DNA of 64,000 bases from Cellulomonas sp. Leaf395 (GTDB lineage Bacteria; Actinomycetota; Actinomycetes; Actinomycetales; Cellulomonadaceae): contig NZ_LMQI01000003.1 in assembly GCF_001424125.1 (NCBI RefSeq), positions 550,929 to 614,928 of the forward strand, in the 5' to 3' direction. Numbering within the stretch: the first letter of the stretch is position 1; the number at the start of each line of letters is the position of its first letter. Of this stretch, positions 9,424 through 18,400 are shown piece by piece. The translations under genes were made by a program, and so were the position numbers. The notes beneath the pieces were generated by a model that was not told where the DNA came from, did no database searches, and was given only the letters and a program-made list of their open reading frames with translations.

Positions 9424-10427
9424 CGGGAAACCTTCTTCCGCTTCGTCGTCGCGTTGTCCGACGCGATCCGGCGCGTGATCGAGAAGTTGATCAGGCCGAT
9501 CGTGATGATGATGAGGAACAGGATCCAGGCGACGGCGGACGCGCGGCCGAAGCTCTTCTGGTTGCCCCAGCCGAGCTCATAGATGTACATCGTGGCCGTC
9601 ATCCACTGGCGGCTCGGGCCGCCCTGACCGGTCTGGTCGAACATGCGCGGCTCGTCGAAGATCTGCAGGCCGCCGATGGTCGACGTGATGACCACGAAGA
9701 TCAGGGTGGGGCGCAGCATCGGGATCGTGACGGAGAAGAACTGCCGTGCCCGCGACGCGCCGTCGAGCACGGCGGCCTCGTAGAGGTCGCGCGGGATGGC
9801 CTGCATCGCCGCGAGGAGGATCAGCGTGTTGTACCCGGTCCACCGGAAGTCGACCATGGTCGAGATCGCGACGTGGCTGGCGAGGACCTGCGAGTGCCAG
9901 CCGATCGGGTCGATCCCGATGTTGCCGAGCACCGTGTTGATGAGGCCGGACTTGTCGGCGAAGAGCTTGCCGAAGATGAGGCTGACGGCGACCGGGGCGA
10001 CGACGTAGGGAAGCAGGACGCCCATGCGCCAGAAGGTTCGCGCTCGCAGATTCGCATCGAGGACGGCCGCGAGCACGATCGCGATCACCAGCTGCGGCAC
10101 GGTCGAGATGAAAAAGATGCTGAAGGTGTTGCGCAGGGACTTCCAGAAGTTGGGCTCCTGGACGACGAACACGTAGTTCTCCAGGCCGACGAAGGCACCC
10201 TTGCCGCCGATCAGGTTCCAGTCGTGCACGGACACGTAGGCCGTGTACACCAGCGGGAACAGGCCCGTGAGCGCGAAGAGGAGGAAGAACGGCGAGATGT
10301 AGAGGTAGGGCGAGACCTTGACGTCCCAGCGACCGAGGGTCTGGCTGAAGCCGACCCGGCGCGGTACGCGCTCGGGGTCGTGCTGCGGACCGCTGTCCAG
10401 CTGGGGCGAGGAGGTGGAGGTGGCCAT
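9420..10427 (-). CDS. Carbohydrate ABC transporter permease, MalF type
   Basis: A 335-residue permease with about six membrane helices beginning at SPYLYISPFFLLFALTGLFP and an EAA loop EAAVLDGASRARQFFSVTIP. It is the first permease of the binding protein-MalF-MalG operon. ATG 10427 is chosen because AAGGA precedes it by 7 bases and the sequence then matches the family length; the frame upstream is arginine-rich and without family character. The gap from the binding-protein gene is 83 bases, enough for the usual intercistronic processing that leaves the binding protein more abundant. Confidence 0.91.
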   Translation of the reverse strand: MATSTSSPQLDSGPQHDPERVPRRVGFSQTLGRWDVKVSPYLYISPFFLLFALTGLFPLVYTAYVSVHDWNLIGGKGAFVGLENYVFVVQEPNFWKSLRNTFSIFFISTVPQLVIAIVLAAVLDANLRARTFWRMGVLLPYVVAPVAVSLIFGKLFADKSGLINTVLGNIGIDPIGWHSQVLASHVAISTMVDFRWTGYNTLILLAAMQAIPRDLYEAAVLDGASRARQFFSVTIPMLRPTLIFVVITSTIGGLQIFDEPRMFDQTGQGGPSRQWMTATMYIYELGWGNQKSFGRASAVAWILFLIIITIGLINFSITRRIASDNATTKRKKVSR

Positions 10428-10510
10428 CAGGTGTCCTTCGTGGCGGTGGTGAGGAGCCTGCGCTGCGGGCCGGGCCGATGGATGACCACCGGCCCGGCCC
10501 CTGACTAGCG

Positions 10511-11812
10511 TCAGCCGAGAGCGCTGACCGCGCTCACGAAGGAGTCCCACTGAGCAGCGGCGTCACCACCGTTGACGTCGACCTCCGTCAGAGCCGTCTG
10601 CATCGCGTCGTTCACTGCGAAGTAGTTCGGGCCCTTGAAGGGGGCGACGATGCCCTTGGCACGGTTGGCGAGGATCTCGCCGGCCGGGGCGTTGTTGAAG
10701 AACTCGTTCGTCGAGCCGAGCAGCTCCTCCGAGGCGAGCGCCTCGACCTGGCTCGGGAACGTGCCCTTGCTCTTGTACGCCGAGATCTGCTGCTCCGGAG
10801 CGGTCAGCCAGGCAGCGAGCTTCTTGGCCTCGTCCGGGTGCGCGCTCTGCGCGGGGACCGTGAGGAACGAGCCGCCCCAGTTGCCGGCGCCGCCGGGGAA
10901 GACGTCGGCGATGTCCCAGCCGGTCACGCCGGCCGAGTTGCCCTCGATGACACCGAGCATCCAGCCCGGGGCCAGCATGGTCGCGAAGCCGTCCGTCTGG
11001 AACGCGGCCGTCCAGTCGTCGCTCCACTGGCCGAGGTGAGCCGACAGGTTGTCGGTCACGGAGGCCGTGGTGACGGCGTCGTAGATGGCCTTCACCTCGG
11101 GGTTGTCGGCGGCGATGACCGTGCCGTCCTCCTCCTCGTAGGCGTTCTCGACCTGGTTGATCATGCCCTGGTAGGTGGCACCGGCAGAGTCGAAGAAGGG
11201 CTTGCCCGTCTTCTCGGTGTACTGCTTGCCGAAGGCGAAGTAGTCCTCCCACGTGGCGTCGGCGCCACCGAGTGCCTCGGCGACCTCTTCACGCGTGGAG
11301 GGCAGGCCGGCCGCGGCGAGCAGGTCGCCGCGGAACGCGATGGCCTCCGGACCGATGTCGGTGCCGTAGCCGAGCAGGACGCCGTCGGGCGTCGTGGCCT
11401 GCGCGACCTTCCAGTCGAGCCAGCGGCCGTCGAGCGCGGGGTCGGTCAGGTCGACGAACTTGTCCGGGTACTGCATGAGCTCGGGGAGCCAGTCGATCTC
11501 GATCATCTCGATGTCCGCGGCGCCGGCACCCGACGCGAGGTGCGTGTTCAGGCTTTCACGGGCATCGCCCGACTCGGCGGCCTTGACGTTCTCGATCGTG
11601 ATGCCCGGGTTCTCGGCCTCGTACGCCTGGAACATCTCGTCCGTGTAGCCGGGCTCGTTGAACGTCGCGAGCGTCAGGGTGATGTTCTCCGAGCCGCCCT
11701 CGGAACCCTCGTCGCTGGGCGTGTCCGAGTCGCCGGAGCAGGCCGTGGCGAGCAGGGCGATGCCCGTGACCCCCGCCGCGGCTGCCCACATCTTGCTGGT
11801 GGTCTTGCGCAC
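10511..11812 (-). CDS. Sugar-binding lipoprotein of the ABC importer (CebE-like)
   Basis: A 433-residue extracellular solute-binding protein. The N-terminus RKTTSKMW, a hydrophobic core and the lipobox LATAC show a lipoprotein anchored at the outer face of the membrane. The mature part carries the binding-protein features LTLATFNEPGYTDEMF, DIEMIEIDWLPEL, WLDWKVAQATTPDG and GYGTDIGPEAIAFR; the GTDIGP block also occurs in the cellobiose/cellotriose binder CebE, so a beta-glucan oligosaccharide ligand is possible but not shown. GTG 11812 is preceded by AAGGGAG. Its promoter region holds three CelR-like operators. No beta-glucosidase gene is nearby, unlike the Streptomyces ceb locus. Confidence 0.9.
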   Translation of the reverse strand: MRKTTSKMWAAAAGVTGIALLATACSGDSDTPSDEGSEGGSENITLTLATFNEPGYTDEMFQAYEAENPGITIENVKAAESGDARESLNTHLASGAGAADIEMIEIDWLPELMQYPDKFVDLTDPALDGRWLDWKVAQATTPDGVLLGYGTDIGPEAIAFRGDLLAAAGLPSTREEVAEALGGADATWEDYFAFGKQYTEKTGKPFFDSAGATYQGMINQVENAYEEEDGTVIAADNPEVKAIYDAVTTASVTDNLSAHLGQWSDDWTAAFQTDGFATMLAPGWMLGVIEGNSAGVTGWDIADVFPGGAGNWGGSFLTVPAQSAHPDEAKKLAAWLTAPEQQISAYKSKGTFPSQVEALASEELLGSTNEFFNNAPAGEILANRAKGIVAPFKGPNYFAVNDAMQTALTEVDVNGGDAAAQWDSFVSAVSALG

Positions 11813-11924
11813 TGTGACTCCCTTGTCAGTCGGACGGCGTCCTCGCCGTACCCCTAGGGCACCCGTCGTCCGCCCGCCAGAAGGGGGCGTGCGAATCCTC
11901 GGGTTGGGCCGTGTGGACCCGGCG

Positions 11925-11938
11925 TGGTCACGTTCCCA
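11925..11938. promoter_or_regulatory. LacI-family operator-like site A
   Basis: TGGTCACGTTCCCA matches 10 of 14 bases of the CelR/CebR operator TGGGAGCGCTCCCA, with the central CG and right half intact. It lies downstream of the predicted start point, where a bound repressor would block elongation. Confidence 0.55.
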
Positions 11939-11950
11939 CCCGCAGTGTTG

Positions 11951-11964
11951 CGGGAGCGTTCCCA
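11951..11964. promoter_or_regulatory. LacI-family operator-like site B
   Basis: CGGGAGCGTTCCCA matches 12 of 14 bases of the CelR/CebR operator. It falls about 14 bases past the predicted -10 element, overlapping or just after the start point, the best placed of the three sites for repression. Confidence 0.7.
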
Positions 11965-11977
11965 CGCGCTGCGGAGT

Positions 11978-12006
11978 ACTGTCGTCCGCGCCCCCGCGGG
12001 TGTCAA
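11978..12006 (-). promoter_or_regulatory. Predicted sigma-70-type promoter of the sugar importer operon
   Basis: On the minus strand TTGACA (12001-12006) is a perfect -35, followed after 17 bases by GACAGT (11978-11983), a usable -10. It reads toward the binding-protein gene with a leader of about 160 bases and is flanked by operator-like sites on both sides. Confidence 0.6.
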
Positions 12007-12030
12007 GGACGTCGGGTGGAGTAATTGCTG

Positions 12031-12044
12031 TGGTAGCGATCCCA
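12031..12044. promoter_or_regulatory. LacI-family operator-like site C
   Basis: TGGTAGCGATCCCA matches 12 of 14 bases of the CelR/CebR operator. It lies upstream of the -35 element, 80 bases from site B, a distance compatible with DNA looping by a tetrameric or paired repressor. Confidence 0.65.
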
Positions 12045-12100
12045 CACCGGTGTTTGTGCAGGTCAGAGCGATACGGACGTCGGTCCGTGTTACCGAATCG

Positions 12101-12631
12101 TTACGGCTGCGGCGCCTGTCCGTGACCATCGGCGTGGCTGTCGATCCAACGGCGCGCGACGCCCTGCTCCACCTCCAGCGCAGACCGGATCGCGCCGGCG
12201 GTCGCCTGCTCGATCGCGGACGCGAAGAGGGGCACGGTTGCTCGCAGGTCGCCGTCGTACGTGACCGTCGTGGTGCCTGCGCCGGTGGGCGTCAGGGCCG
12301 TGCGTCCGCTGAGCCGCACAGGGGCACCGGCGATCTCGACGACGACGGTCCCGACGCGCGACCCGTCGGGCGCGGGCGCCTCCCATGCCTCGACCTGCCG
12401 CACGTCGATCCGGCTCCCGACGAAGCCCTGCAGGTGTGCCGGGATCTGGTCTGTGGGCAGTGCGCGGCGGGTCGTCACGGTGAATGCGTCGTCCGGGTCC
12501 CCCGTCACGTCCACGTGCTGCTCGAGTGCGCCGCTGGCGCGGACCTTCTGGTGCACGTACTCCGGGTCCGCCAGGAGCTGCGCCGCGGCGCGTGCGTCCG
12601 TCGGTAGGTCGAGCGTCACGCTCAGTCGCAC
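12101..12631 (-). CDS. DUF2505-domain protein
   Basis: A 176-residue cytosolic protein with the features of the actinobacterial DUF2505 family (START/SRPBCC-like fold): MRLSVTLDLPTDARAAAQLLADPEYV at the N-terminus, FTVTTRRALPTDQIP, GRTALTPTGAGTTVTYDGDL-like strands and a C-terminal helix with IEQATAGAIRSALEVEQGVARRW. Such folds bind hydrophobic ligands, but no function is established for this family. A GAAGGA site precedes the GTG start. It diverges from pdtaS and its stop lies 57 bases from the third operator of the importer, so the two minus-strand units may be read in sequence. Confidence 0.8.
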   Translation of the reverse strand: MRLSVTLDLPTDARAAAQLLADPEYVHQKVRASGALEQHVDVTGDPDDAFTVTTRRALPTDQIPAHLQGFVGSRIDVRQVEAWEAPAPDGSRVGTVVVEIAGAPVRLSGRTALTPTGAGTTTVTYDGDLRATVPLFASAIEQATAGAIRSALEVEQGVARRWIDSHADGHGQAPQP

Positions 12632-12719
12632 GGTGGGTCCTTCGATGATCGGGTTCGGTGGGTCCGAGGCTATCCGCCCACGTCCTGGCCGTCCTGCTCA
12701 TGACCGCTCCGCAGCCACC

Positions 12720-12725
12720 TACCCT
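12720..12725 (+). promoter_or_regulatory. Leaderless promoter -10 of pdtaS (TACCCT)
   Basis: TACCCT ends 7 bases before GTG 12733, which has no ribosome binding site. The distance puts the transcription start on or beside the start codon. Confidence 0.6.
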
Positions 12726-12732
12726 GGTGCCC

Positions 12733-14214
12733 GTGTCCACGCTGAGCACCCTCGCCGCTCGATATGCCGCGCTCGATGCTCACGATCTCGAGTGGCTGCA
12801 CCTGCTGGTCGGAGACTGGCAGGTGCTGTCCGACCTCGCGTTCGCCGACCTGGTGCTATGGCTGCCGACGACGGACGGCGACTTCGTCGCGATCGCCCAG
12901 GCGCGCCCCTCCACCGGCGCAACCGTCCACTACGACGACGTGGTCGGGTCGAGCGCACCGGAGGGCCAGCGCCCGCAGCTGCAGCGGTCGCTGGACGAGC
13001 GCGCGGCGCAGCGCTCGCGCGAGCCGCGCTGGTTCGGGTCGTACGCGGTGCGCGAGGAGGCCGTCCCGGTCGTCCGCCGCGGCAAGGCGATCGCGGTGCT
13101 CGCGCGTCAGACCAACCTCGGTGGCGCCCGGACGCCGAGCCGGCTCGAGCTCAACTACGTCGAGGCGGCCGACGACGTCTTCGCCATGGTCGGCCGCGGT
13201 GAGTTCCCGGCGCCCGACGCCCCGACCGGCCCACGTCGAGGAGCCCCGCGTGTCGGCGACGGGCTGGTGCGACTCAACTCCGAGGGCGAGGTGCTCTACG
13301 CGAGCCCCAACGCCCTGTCGTGCTTCCACCGGCTCGGAGTGGTGGGCGACCTCGTCGGGCGTTCGCTGGTCGAGGTGACGGCCGAGCTGATCGAGCAGCA
13401 CGACACCGTCGACGAGTCGATGCCGCTGGTGCTCATGGGTCGCGCTCCGTGGCGGGTCGACGTCGAGGCCCGCGGGGTCGCGCTGTCGCTCCGGGCCGTG
13501 CCGCTGACCGAGCACGGCCAGCGGGTCGGTGCGGTGCTGCTGTGCCGCGACGTCTCAGAGCTGCGGCGCCGGGAGCGCGAGCTCATCACCAAGGACGCCA
13601 CGATCCGCGAGATCCACCACCGCGTGAAGAACAACCTCCAGACGGTCGCGGCCCTGCTGCGGCTCCAGTCCCGGCGCGTGGCCTCGCCGGAGGCCAAGGA
13701 GGCGCTCGGCGAGGCGATGCGCCGGGTGGCCACGATCGCGCTCGTGCACGAGACGTTGTCGCAGACCCTCGACGAGAGCGTGCCCTTCGACGACCTGGTC
13801 GGTCGCAGCCTGCGGCTCGCTGCCGACGTGGCGACAGAGGGTGCGCACGTGCGCACGCTGGTGCGGGGGTCGTTCGGGTCCATCCCCGCGGAGGATGCCA
13901 CGGCCCTCGCGCTCATCCTGACCGAGCTGGTGACGAACGCCGTCGAGCACGGGTTCGAGGGGCGGGAGTCGGGGACGGTCGAGGTCATCGTCGAGCGGCA
14001 GGACGACGCTCTGCGGGTCGAGGTGGCCGACGACGGCTCAGGGCTGCCGACCGAGCGCGGCGCCGGTACCGGGCTGGGCACGCAGATCGTCTCGACCCTG
14101 GTGACGAACGAGATGCGCGGCACCATCGAGTGGGCGAGCCGGGAGGGTGGCGGGACGTCCGTGATCATCGAGGCCCGGCTGCGGGGACCGCGGGACGCCG
14201 CAGCACTCATCTGA
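12733..14214 (+). CDS. pdtaS: PdtaS-type sensor histidine kinase
   Basis: A 493-residue soluble kinase: an N-terminal GAF-like domain (about 1-165, TLSTLAARYAALDAHDLEWLHLLVGDWQ onward), a PAS domain (about 175-275, DGLVRLNSEGEVLYASPNA), a HisKA_2 dimerisation domain with IREIHHRVKNNLQ (phospho-acceptor His at about 295) and a HATPase domain (LTELVTNAVEHGF, DDGSGLP, GLGTQIVSTL). In Mycobacterium tuberculosis PdtaS phosphorylates the RNA-binding ANTAR regulator PdtaR; no PdtaR gene lies here. GTG 12733 is chosen because of the leaderless -10; an ATG at 12700 is possible. The gene is convergent with whiB1, as in M. tuberculosis (Rv3220c/Rv3219). Confidence 0.9.
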   Translation: MSTLSTLAARYAALDAHDLEWLHLLVGDWQVLSDLAFADLVLWLPTTDGDFVAIAQARPSTGATVHYDDVVGSSAPEGQRPQLQRSLDERAAQRSREPRWFGSYAVREEAVPVVRRGKAIAVLARQTNLGGARTPSRLELNYVEAADDVFAMVGRGEFPAPDAPTGPRRGAPRVGDGLVRLNSEGEVLYASPNALSCFHRLGVVGDLVGRSLVEVTAELIEQHDTVDESMPLVLMGRAPWRVDVEARGVALSLRAVPLTEHGQRVGAVLLCRDVSELRRRERELITKDATIREIHHRVKNNLQTVAALLRLQSRRVASPEAKEALGEAMRRVATIALVHETLSQTLDESVPFDDLVGRSLRLAADVATEGAHVRTLVRGSFGSIPAEDATALALILTELVTNAVEHGFEGRESGTVEVIVERQDDALRVEVADDGSGLPTERGAGTGLGTQIVSTLVTNEMRGTIEWASREGGGTSVIIEARLRGPRDAAALI

Positions 14215-14233
14215 CGAGAGCGCTGGTGAGCGC

Positions 14234-14305
14234 CTCTGACGAACGCATCGACGATCGCTCTGACGAACGCATCGACGATCGCTCTGACGATCACGTCGAC
14301 TATCG
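14234..14305. repeat. Three tandem copies of a 24-base unit
   Basis: Units at 14234-14257 and 14258-14281 are identical and start CTCTGACGAACG; the third (14282-14305) differs at several positions. A more degraded version covers the pdtaS stop codon (14210-14233). The unit is a multiple of three, yet lies between genes, after the pdtaS stop. Confidence 0.9.
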
Positions 14306-14379
14306 CTCCGGGTGAGCGCCGTGTGATGCCGGCGGTGGGCGTCGACGAGCGAGCGCCGTGCGTCCCGGTGCCGGACACG

Positions 14380-14416
14380 ACCCGGCCCCACCGCGCGGTG
14401 CGCAGCGGGGCCGGGT
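14380..14416. terminator. Bidirectional terminator between pdtaS and whiB1
   Basis: ACCCGGCCCC (14380-14389) pairs perfectly with GGGGCCGGGT (14407-14416). The loop itself holds CACCGCGCGGTG, another perfect palindrome. It lies 26 bases beyond the whiB1 stop and 165 bases beyond the pdtaS stop. Confidence 0.8.
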
Positions 14417-14442
14417 TCGACGTCGGACGAGGTAGCCGCAGG

Positions 14443-14691
14443 TCAGCCGGCGCGGCGCTGGCGCGCAGTCCGACGCTTGAGCGCGCGGCGCTCGTCCTCG
14501 GAGAGCCCGCCCCAGACGCCGGCGTCCTGACCGGTCTCGATCGCCCACTTCAGGCACGTGTCGACGACGGGGCAGCGGCGGCAGACAGCCTTCGCCTCGT
14601 CGATCTGGAGCAGCGCGGGGCCGGTGTTCCCGATGGGGAAGAACAGCTCCGGGTCCTCGTCGAGACACGCTGCGCGGTGGCGCCAATCCAT
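14443..14691 (-). CDS. whiB1: WhiB1-type iron-sulfur transcriptional regulator
   Basis: An 82-residue WhiB protein with the four cluster-binding cysteines: one in HRAACLDED, and then CRRCPVVDTC. The WhiB turn GVWGGLSEDERR and a basic C-terminal tail (ALKRRTARQRR) follow, for DNA or sigma-factor contact. FFPIGNTGPALLQ is characteristic of WhiB1, which carries a nitric-oxide-sensitive [4Fe-4S] cluster and is essential in mycobacteria. ATG 14691 is preceded by AGGAGAG; the frame's GTG at 14709 would lie upstream of that site. Convergent with pdtaS, an arrangement conserved from Mycobacterium. A 367-base upstream region contains CRP-like sites. Confidence 0.94.
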   Translation of the reverse strand: MDWRHRAACLDEDPELFFPIGNTGPALLQIDEAKAVCRRCPVVDTCLKWAIETGQDAGVWGGLSEDERRALKRRTARQRRAG

Positions 14692-14957
14692 GAGTTCTCT
14701 CCTAGGCACACGTCGAGGGGCGCCCGGGGGTCAGGGCGCGCGAGTCTGGACGCGATATCGGGGGTGGGGGGCGTGCTGCATCAAGGCTCGCACCGGTCCG
14801 GGATCTCCACAAGGGTTACGAGGAGGTTTCATATCGATAACGACTGAGGTCTTCGTCACACCTGTGTGCCTGCTGTGTCTCGACGCGTCCCGCATGTTAA
14901 TGCAGGTGAGGGTAAGAGTCGGACAAACGTCCAGAACTTGACACGCGTTGCGACGCG

Positions 14958-14971
14958 GTGATCGGCGTCAC
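14958..14971. promoter_or_regulatory. CRP-like binding site 1
   Basis: GTGATCGGCGTCAC holds the complete GTGA-N6-TCAC core of the CRP consensus. It lies 267 bases upstream of the whiB1 start and 106 bases upstream of the membrane-protein gene. Confidence 0.5.
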
Positions 14972-14974
14972 GAG

Positions 14975-14988
14975 GTGGCGTGAGTCAC
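14975..14988. promoter_or_regulatory. CRP-like binding site 2
   Basis: GTGGCGTGAGTCAC is a weaker GTG-N8-CAC match 17 bases from site 1 on the same axis. It overlaps a 7-base hairpin (CGAGGTG/CACCTCG), so it could instead be simply that hairpin. Confidence 0.3.
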
Positions 14989-15063
14989 CTCGGAACCGTG
15001 GTATCGGAGAAGGGGCCTCGCTGCAGGTCAGCGGGGATGGCGACGGCTCGCGCCGCGCGTGCT

Positions 15064-15069
15064 TAGGCT
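15064..15069 (+). promoter_or_regulatory. Leaderless promoter -10 (TAGGCT)
   Basis: TAGGCT ends 7 bases before GTG 15077 with no ribosome binding site between. Confidence 0.6.
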
Positions 15070-15076
15070 CTTTCCC

Positions 15077-15472
15077 GTGACAGACCGCCGTCCTGCCGTG
15101 CTGCTCGTCGTCTGCCTGCTCGTGACGCTCGAGGCCGCCGCCTTCCTCGGCCTGGCGGTCGCGTGGGCCGCCGACGTCGTGCGAGGGGCCGCGACGATGC
15201 CGGCCGCGAGCCTCTTCCTCGCCGCCTTCGGCGCCGGTGTGGCGCTGCTGCTGCTCCTCGCCGCACGCGGGCTGTGGCGCGGGCGCCGGTGGGCGCGCTC
15301 GCCGGTGATCATGTGGCAGATCCTGCTCGTGGTCCTCGCGCTCGGCTGGCTCGGTGCCGAGCCGACAGCGTGGGCCGTCGTGGTCCTCGTCGTCGCGGTG
15401 CTGACGGGCGTCGGGCTCCTGCTGCCGTCGGCCGTGGCGGCGACCGCGCGTCATCCGGACCCACCGGCATAG
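15077..15472 (+). CDS. Small four-helix membrane protein of unknown function
   Basis: A 131-residue protein made of four hydrophobic segments (about residues 6-34, 40-66, 75-92 and 95-120) separated by short basic loops (LWRGRRWARSP), with a short polar tail. I recognise no family motif beyond this layout; similar small proteins are widespread in actinobacteria. GTG 15077 is chosen because of the leaderless -10 element; starting at 15059 would only add six residues. Its last 22 bases overlap the end of the convergent EccC-like ATPase gene. Proximity to that ATPase gives no clear functional link since they are on opposite strands. Confidence 0.7.
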   Translation: MTDRRPAVLLVVCLLVTLEAAAFLGLAVAWAADVVRGAATMPAASLFLAAFGAGVALLLLLAARGLWRGRRWARSPVIMWQILLVVLALGWLGAEPTAWAVVVLVVAVLTGVGLLLPSAVAATARHPDPPA

Positions 15473-18400
15473 ACCTGCACGACGACGGTGTCCCGCCCTG
15501 CCACGAGGACCCCGCGTCCCGGGGGCCGGCGGGACGGGTCGACACACCACGCCGCGCGCGGTCCCACCAGCTCCGCGGACGCGTGGTCGTGCGCGTCCAG
15601 CACGAGCATGCGGCGGCGGCGGACGAGCGTGGCGACCGGTCCTCGGAACGCCTGGGCCGCCGACGACGACGTCACGCTGGCGACGAGGCTGAGTGTCAAG
15701 GGGAGCAGCTCGTCGAGGCCGGGGTGGGCCCGTTGGAGATCGTCCAGGTCGTCGACGAGCAGCACCGTCTCGCCTCGTCCGGCACGGCACGCTTCCGCGA
15801 CGTCCGCCGGTCCCACGTCCTGAACCCCGGTCAGTGCGGGCACCGGGAGCCCGGTGGTGTCGACCAGCCGGACCACGCGCACGCCCGCCCGGACGAGCGT
15901 GCAGGCCACGACGTCCAGCACGGTGCTGCGGCCCGCGCCCGGAGGTCCGGCGACCAGCAGCCCGTGGGACACGTCCACCCCCACGATGTCGGCGTCGTCG
16001 CCGCCCAGCCCGAGCGGAACCTCGAGGCGGCCCGGCCCGGCGGCGAGACCCGGAGGTAGCTCCGCGCGGTCGGGGAGGGGTCGTACGAGCACCGCGCCAC
16101 TGGGCGGAGCACCCACGACGGCGCCCGCGTCGGGTGGCCCGGGCAGGACCACCTGGCACAGGTCCGCACCGGTCGCGTGCAGGTGCACGGCCCTGCCCGG
16201 CGTGGTGCGGCTACCGGCCAGGGCGGGTGGCACCCCGGCCAGAGTGTCGAGCGCCGAGTCGGCGAGCGGGAGCACCAGGCGGTGGGCGAACGCACCCGCG
16301 TGCTGCATCGCGGCCGCGCCGGCGTCCGCCCCGGCCGCGAGCGCCGTGCCGCTCGTGCTTCCCCGCCAGAGGGCCGTCAGCCGGTCGACACCCGCGCCGC
16401 GTGCGAGCCGGCCCAGCGAGTCGAGCAGCAGGTCCAGGCGGTCGACCACGAGAAGGACGCCCGGCTGAGCCGGGCGACCCCCGGCGGCGAGGAGCTCGAG
16501 GAGGCGGGCGACCGCGCGTGCGTCGTCGGTCGCCAGCTCGCTCGCTACCCGGCCGGGTCGGTCGCCCGCCGTCAGCCGGGCGACCGCGGCGGGCGGCAGC
16601 CCGACGGCGTGCACGGACCACCCGTGATCGAGGGCCTCCAGCGCTGCGGTGACGAGCGTCGTCGTGCGGCCCGAGCGCGGCCCGCCCAGGACCAGGAGCG
16701 GCCCCTCGGCCGGGTCCCACCGCACCGCACCCCGGCGCTGCTCCTCGGGCAGGTCCGAGACAGCGAGGGCCAGACCGGGCCCGTCGGGAACGTCCACCGC
16801 CCTGACCACCCCCGGCAGACCCGGCAGCCATGGGCAGCCGTCGCTCGTGGGTCGGCGGCCCGCCGCATGTGCGACAGCGAGCAGCCACGCCTCTCGCGCG
16901 TCGTCGGCCTGCGGAGCGGCCGACGCCGGAGGTGACCAGGCGGCGCCGACGTCCGACCACGCACGGGCGAGCCGCACGACCGGCGCTGCGGCGGCCGCGA
17001 CAGCGCGCGCGACCTGGACCGGCTCGAGAGGCCGCGTCCCGCGTCGCACCCACGCGCGGCCGGGCGTCGCCGGGTCCAGACGGGCGGCGTCCGGCGCGTC
17101 CAGCACGTCGGTCGAGTCGGCCTGGTCGGTCACCCGCAGGGCGATCCGCAGCGCGACGTTCGCACGCAGGTCGGCCCCGACCGCGCCCGCCGGCCGCTGG
17201 GTGGCCAGGACGAGGTGCACGCCGAGCGCGCGTCCCTGGGCGGCGATCCGGGTGAGCGCCGCCGACGCGTCGGGGACGTCCTCGGTCAGCGCTCGCAGCT
17301 CGTCGACGACGACGAGCAGGCGTGGCGGCGTCGTGCTGTCTGCGGGGTCGAGCTCGAGCAGGTCGCGGGCGCCGGCGTCGGCGAGCACCGCCTCGCGCCG
17401 GCGCAGCTCCGCACGCAACGACGCGAGGACGCGTCGGGCGTGCGCGGCATCGAGGTCGGTGACGTGCTCCAGCACGTGCGGGAGCCCGGCCACGGGGCCG
17501 AGCCCCGTCCCGCCCTTGAAGTCCACCAGCAGGATGGCCAGGCGGTCCGGGGGGTGCGTCAGCGCGAGCGCGAGCACGAGGGTGGTGAGCAGCTCCGACT
17601 TTCCGGCGCCGGTGGTCCCCGCCACCAGGGCGTGCGGCCCGTCGGCGACGAGGTCGACCGAGACGGTCCGGCCCCCGGCCCCGACCCCGAGCGCGACGAC
17701 GAGGCCGGTGCGGGGCGTCGCCCAGGCCGTGGCCACCCGGTCCGGGGCGGGGATGCCGTCGAGCGAGGCCAGCGACGCCCTGAGAGGCAGCGCTGCGTCC
17801 CCGGCGGCTCCGGACACGGCCATGGCTCGTGCTGCTGCCGCCGCGCGGACCTGCTCCAGGGCACGCTCCGTGCCGACGGCCTGCCGGGGGACGTCGCGCA
17901 CCCTTCCGTCCGCCCCGTGCAGCCGCACGGACCGGGGTCTCACCTCGAGCCTCGCCCGGCACCACGCGGGGACCGCCGCGGGGGAGTCCGCGAGAAGGAG
18001 CAGGCGCTGCGACGCGGGGGTCGACGACCGCCACCGGGCGAGCGCTGCCGGGTCGGGCGGGTCGTCCGCGACGACGAGAGCCTCGCCCGGACCGAGGGGC
18101 AGGGGTGCGTCGGGCTCGGTCGCCCACACGCACCACGACCAGTCGTCCGGCCGGCGGGTGCGCACAGCAAGCGCGGCGGTCAGATGGGTGCCGAGGGTGC
18201 CGAGGACAGCGGCCCGCGCGACCGGCAGGGCCAGGACACGCGGACCGACGACCGCCAGGCAGCCCCCGGGATCCCAGGGCTGGTCGAGCACGACAGGCTC
18301 GATCGTGGTGACGGCGGCGCGGGCGGTCGCGGCGACCAGGGCGGCGAGGTCGCGCACGGACGAGTCGTCGCGAAGGCGGAGGCGCCGCCGCCGCCGTGCG

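Larger units (their letters stand above)
14692..15076. other. Long regulatory region upstream of whiB1
   Basis: This gap has no gene. It contains minus-strand -10-like elements TAACAT (14894-14899) and TACCCT (14909-14914) without good -35 partners, two CRP-like palindromes at 14958-14988, a CACACCTGTGTG inverted repeat around 14857-14868 and, at its right end, the leaderless -10 of the divergent membrane-protein gene. Which -10 drives whiB1 cannot be decided by eye. Confidence 0.5.

Noticed and set aside
14210..14305. Tandem 24-base units as a CRISPR array
   Set aside because: The units are contiguous with no spacers, there are only three, and no cas gene is present.
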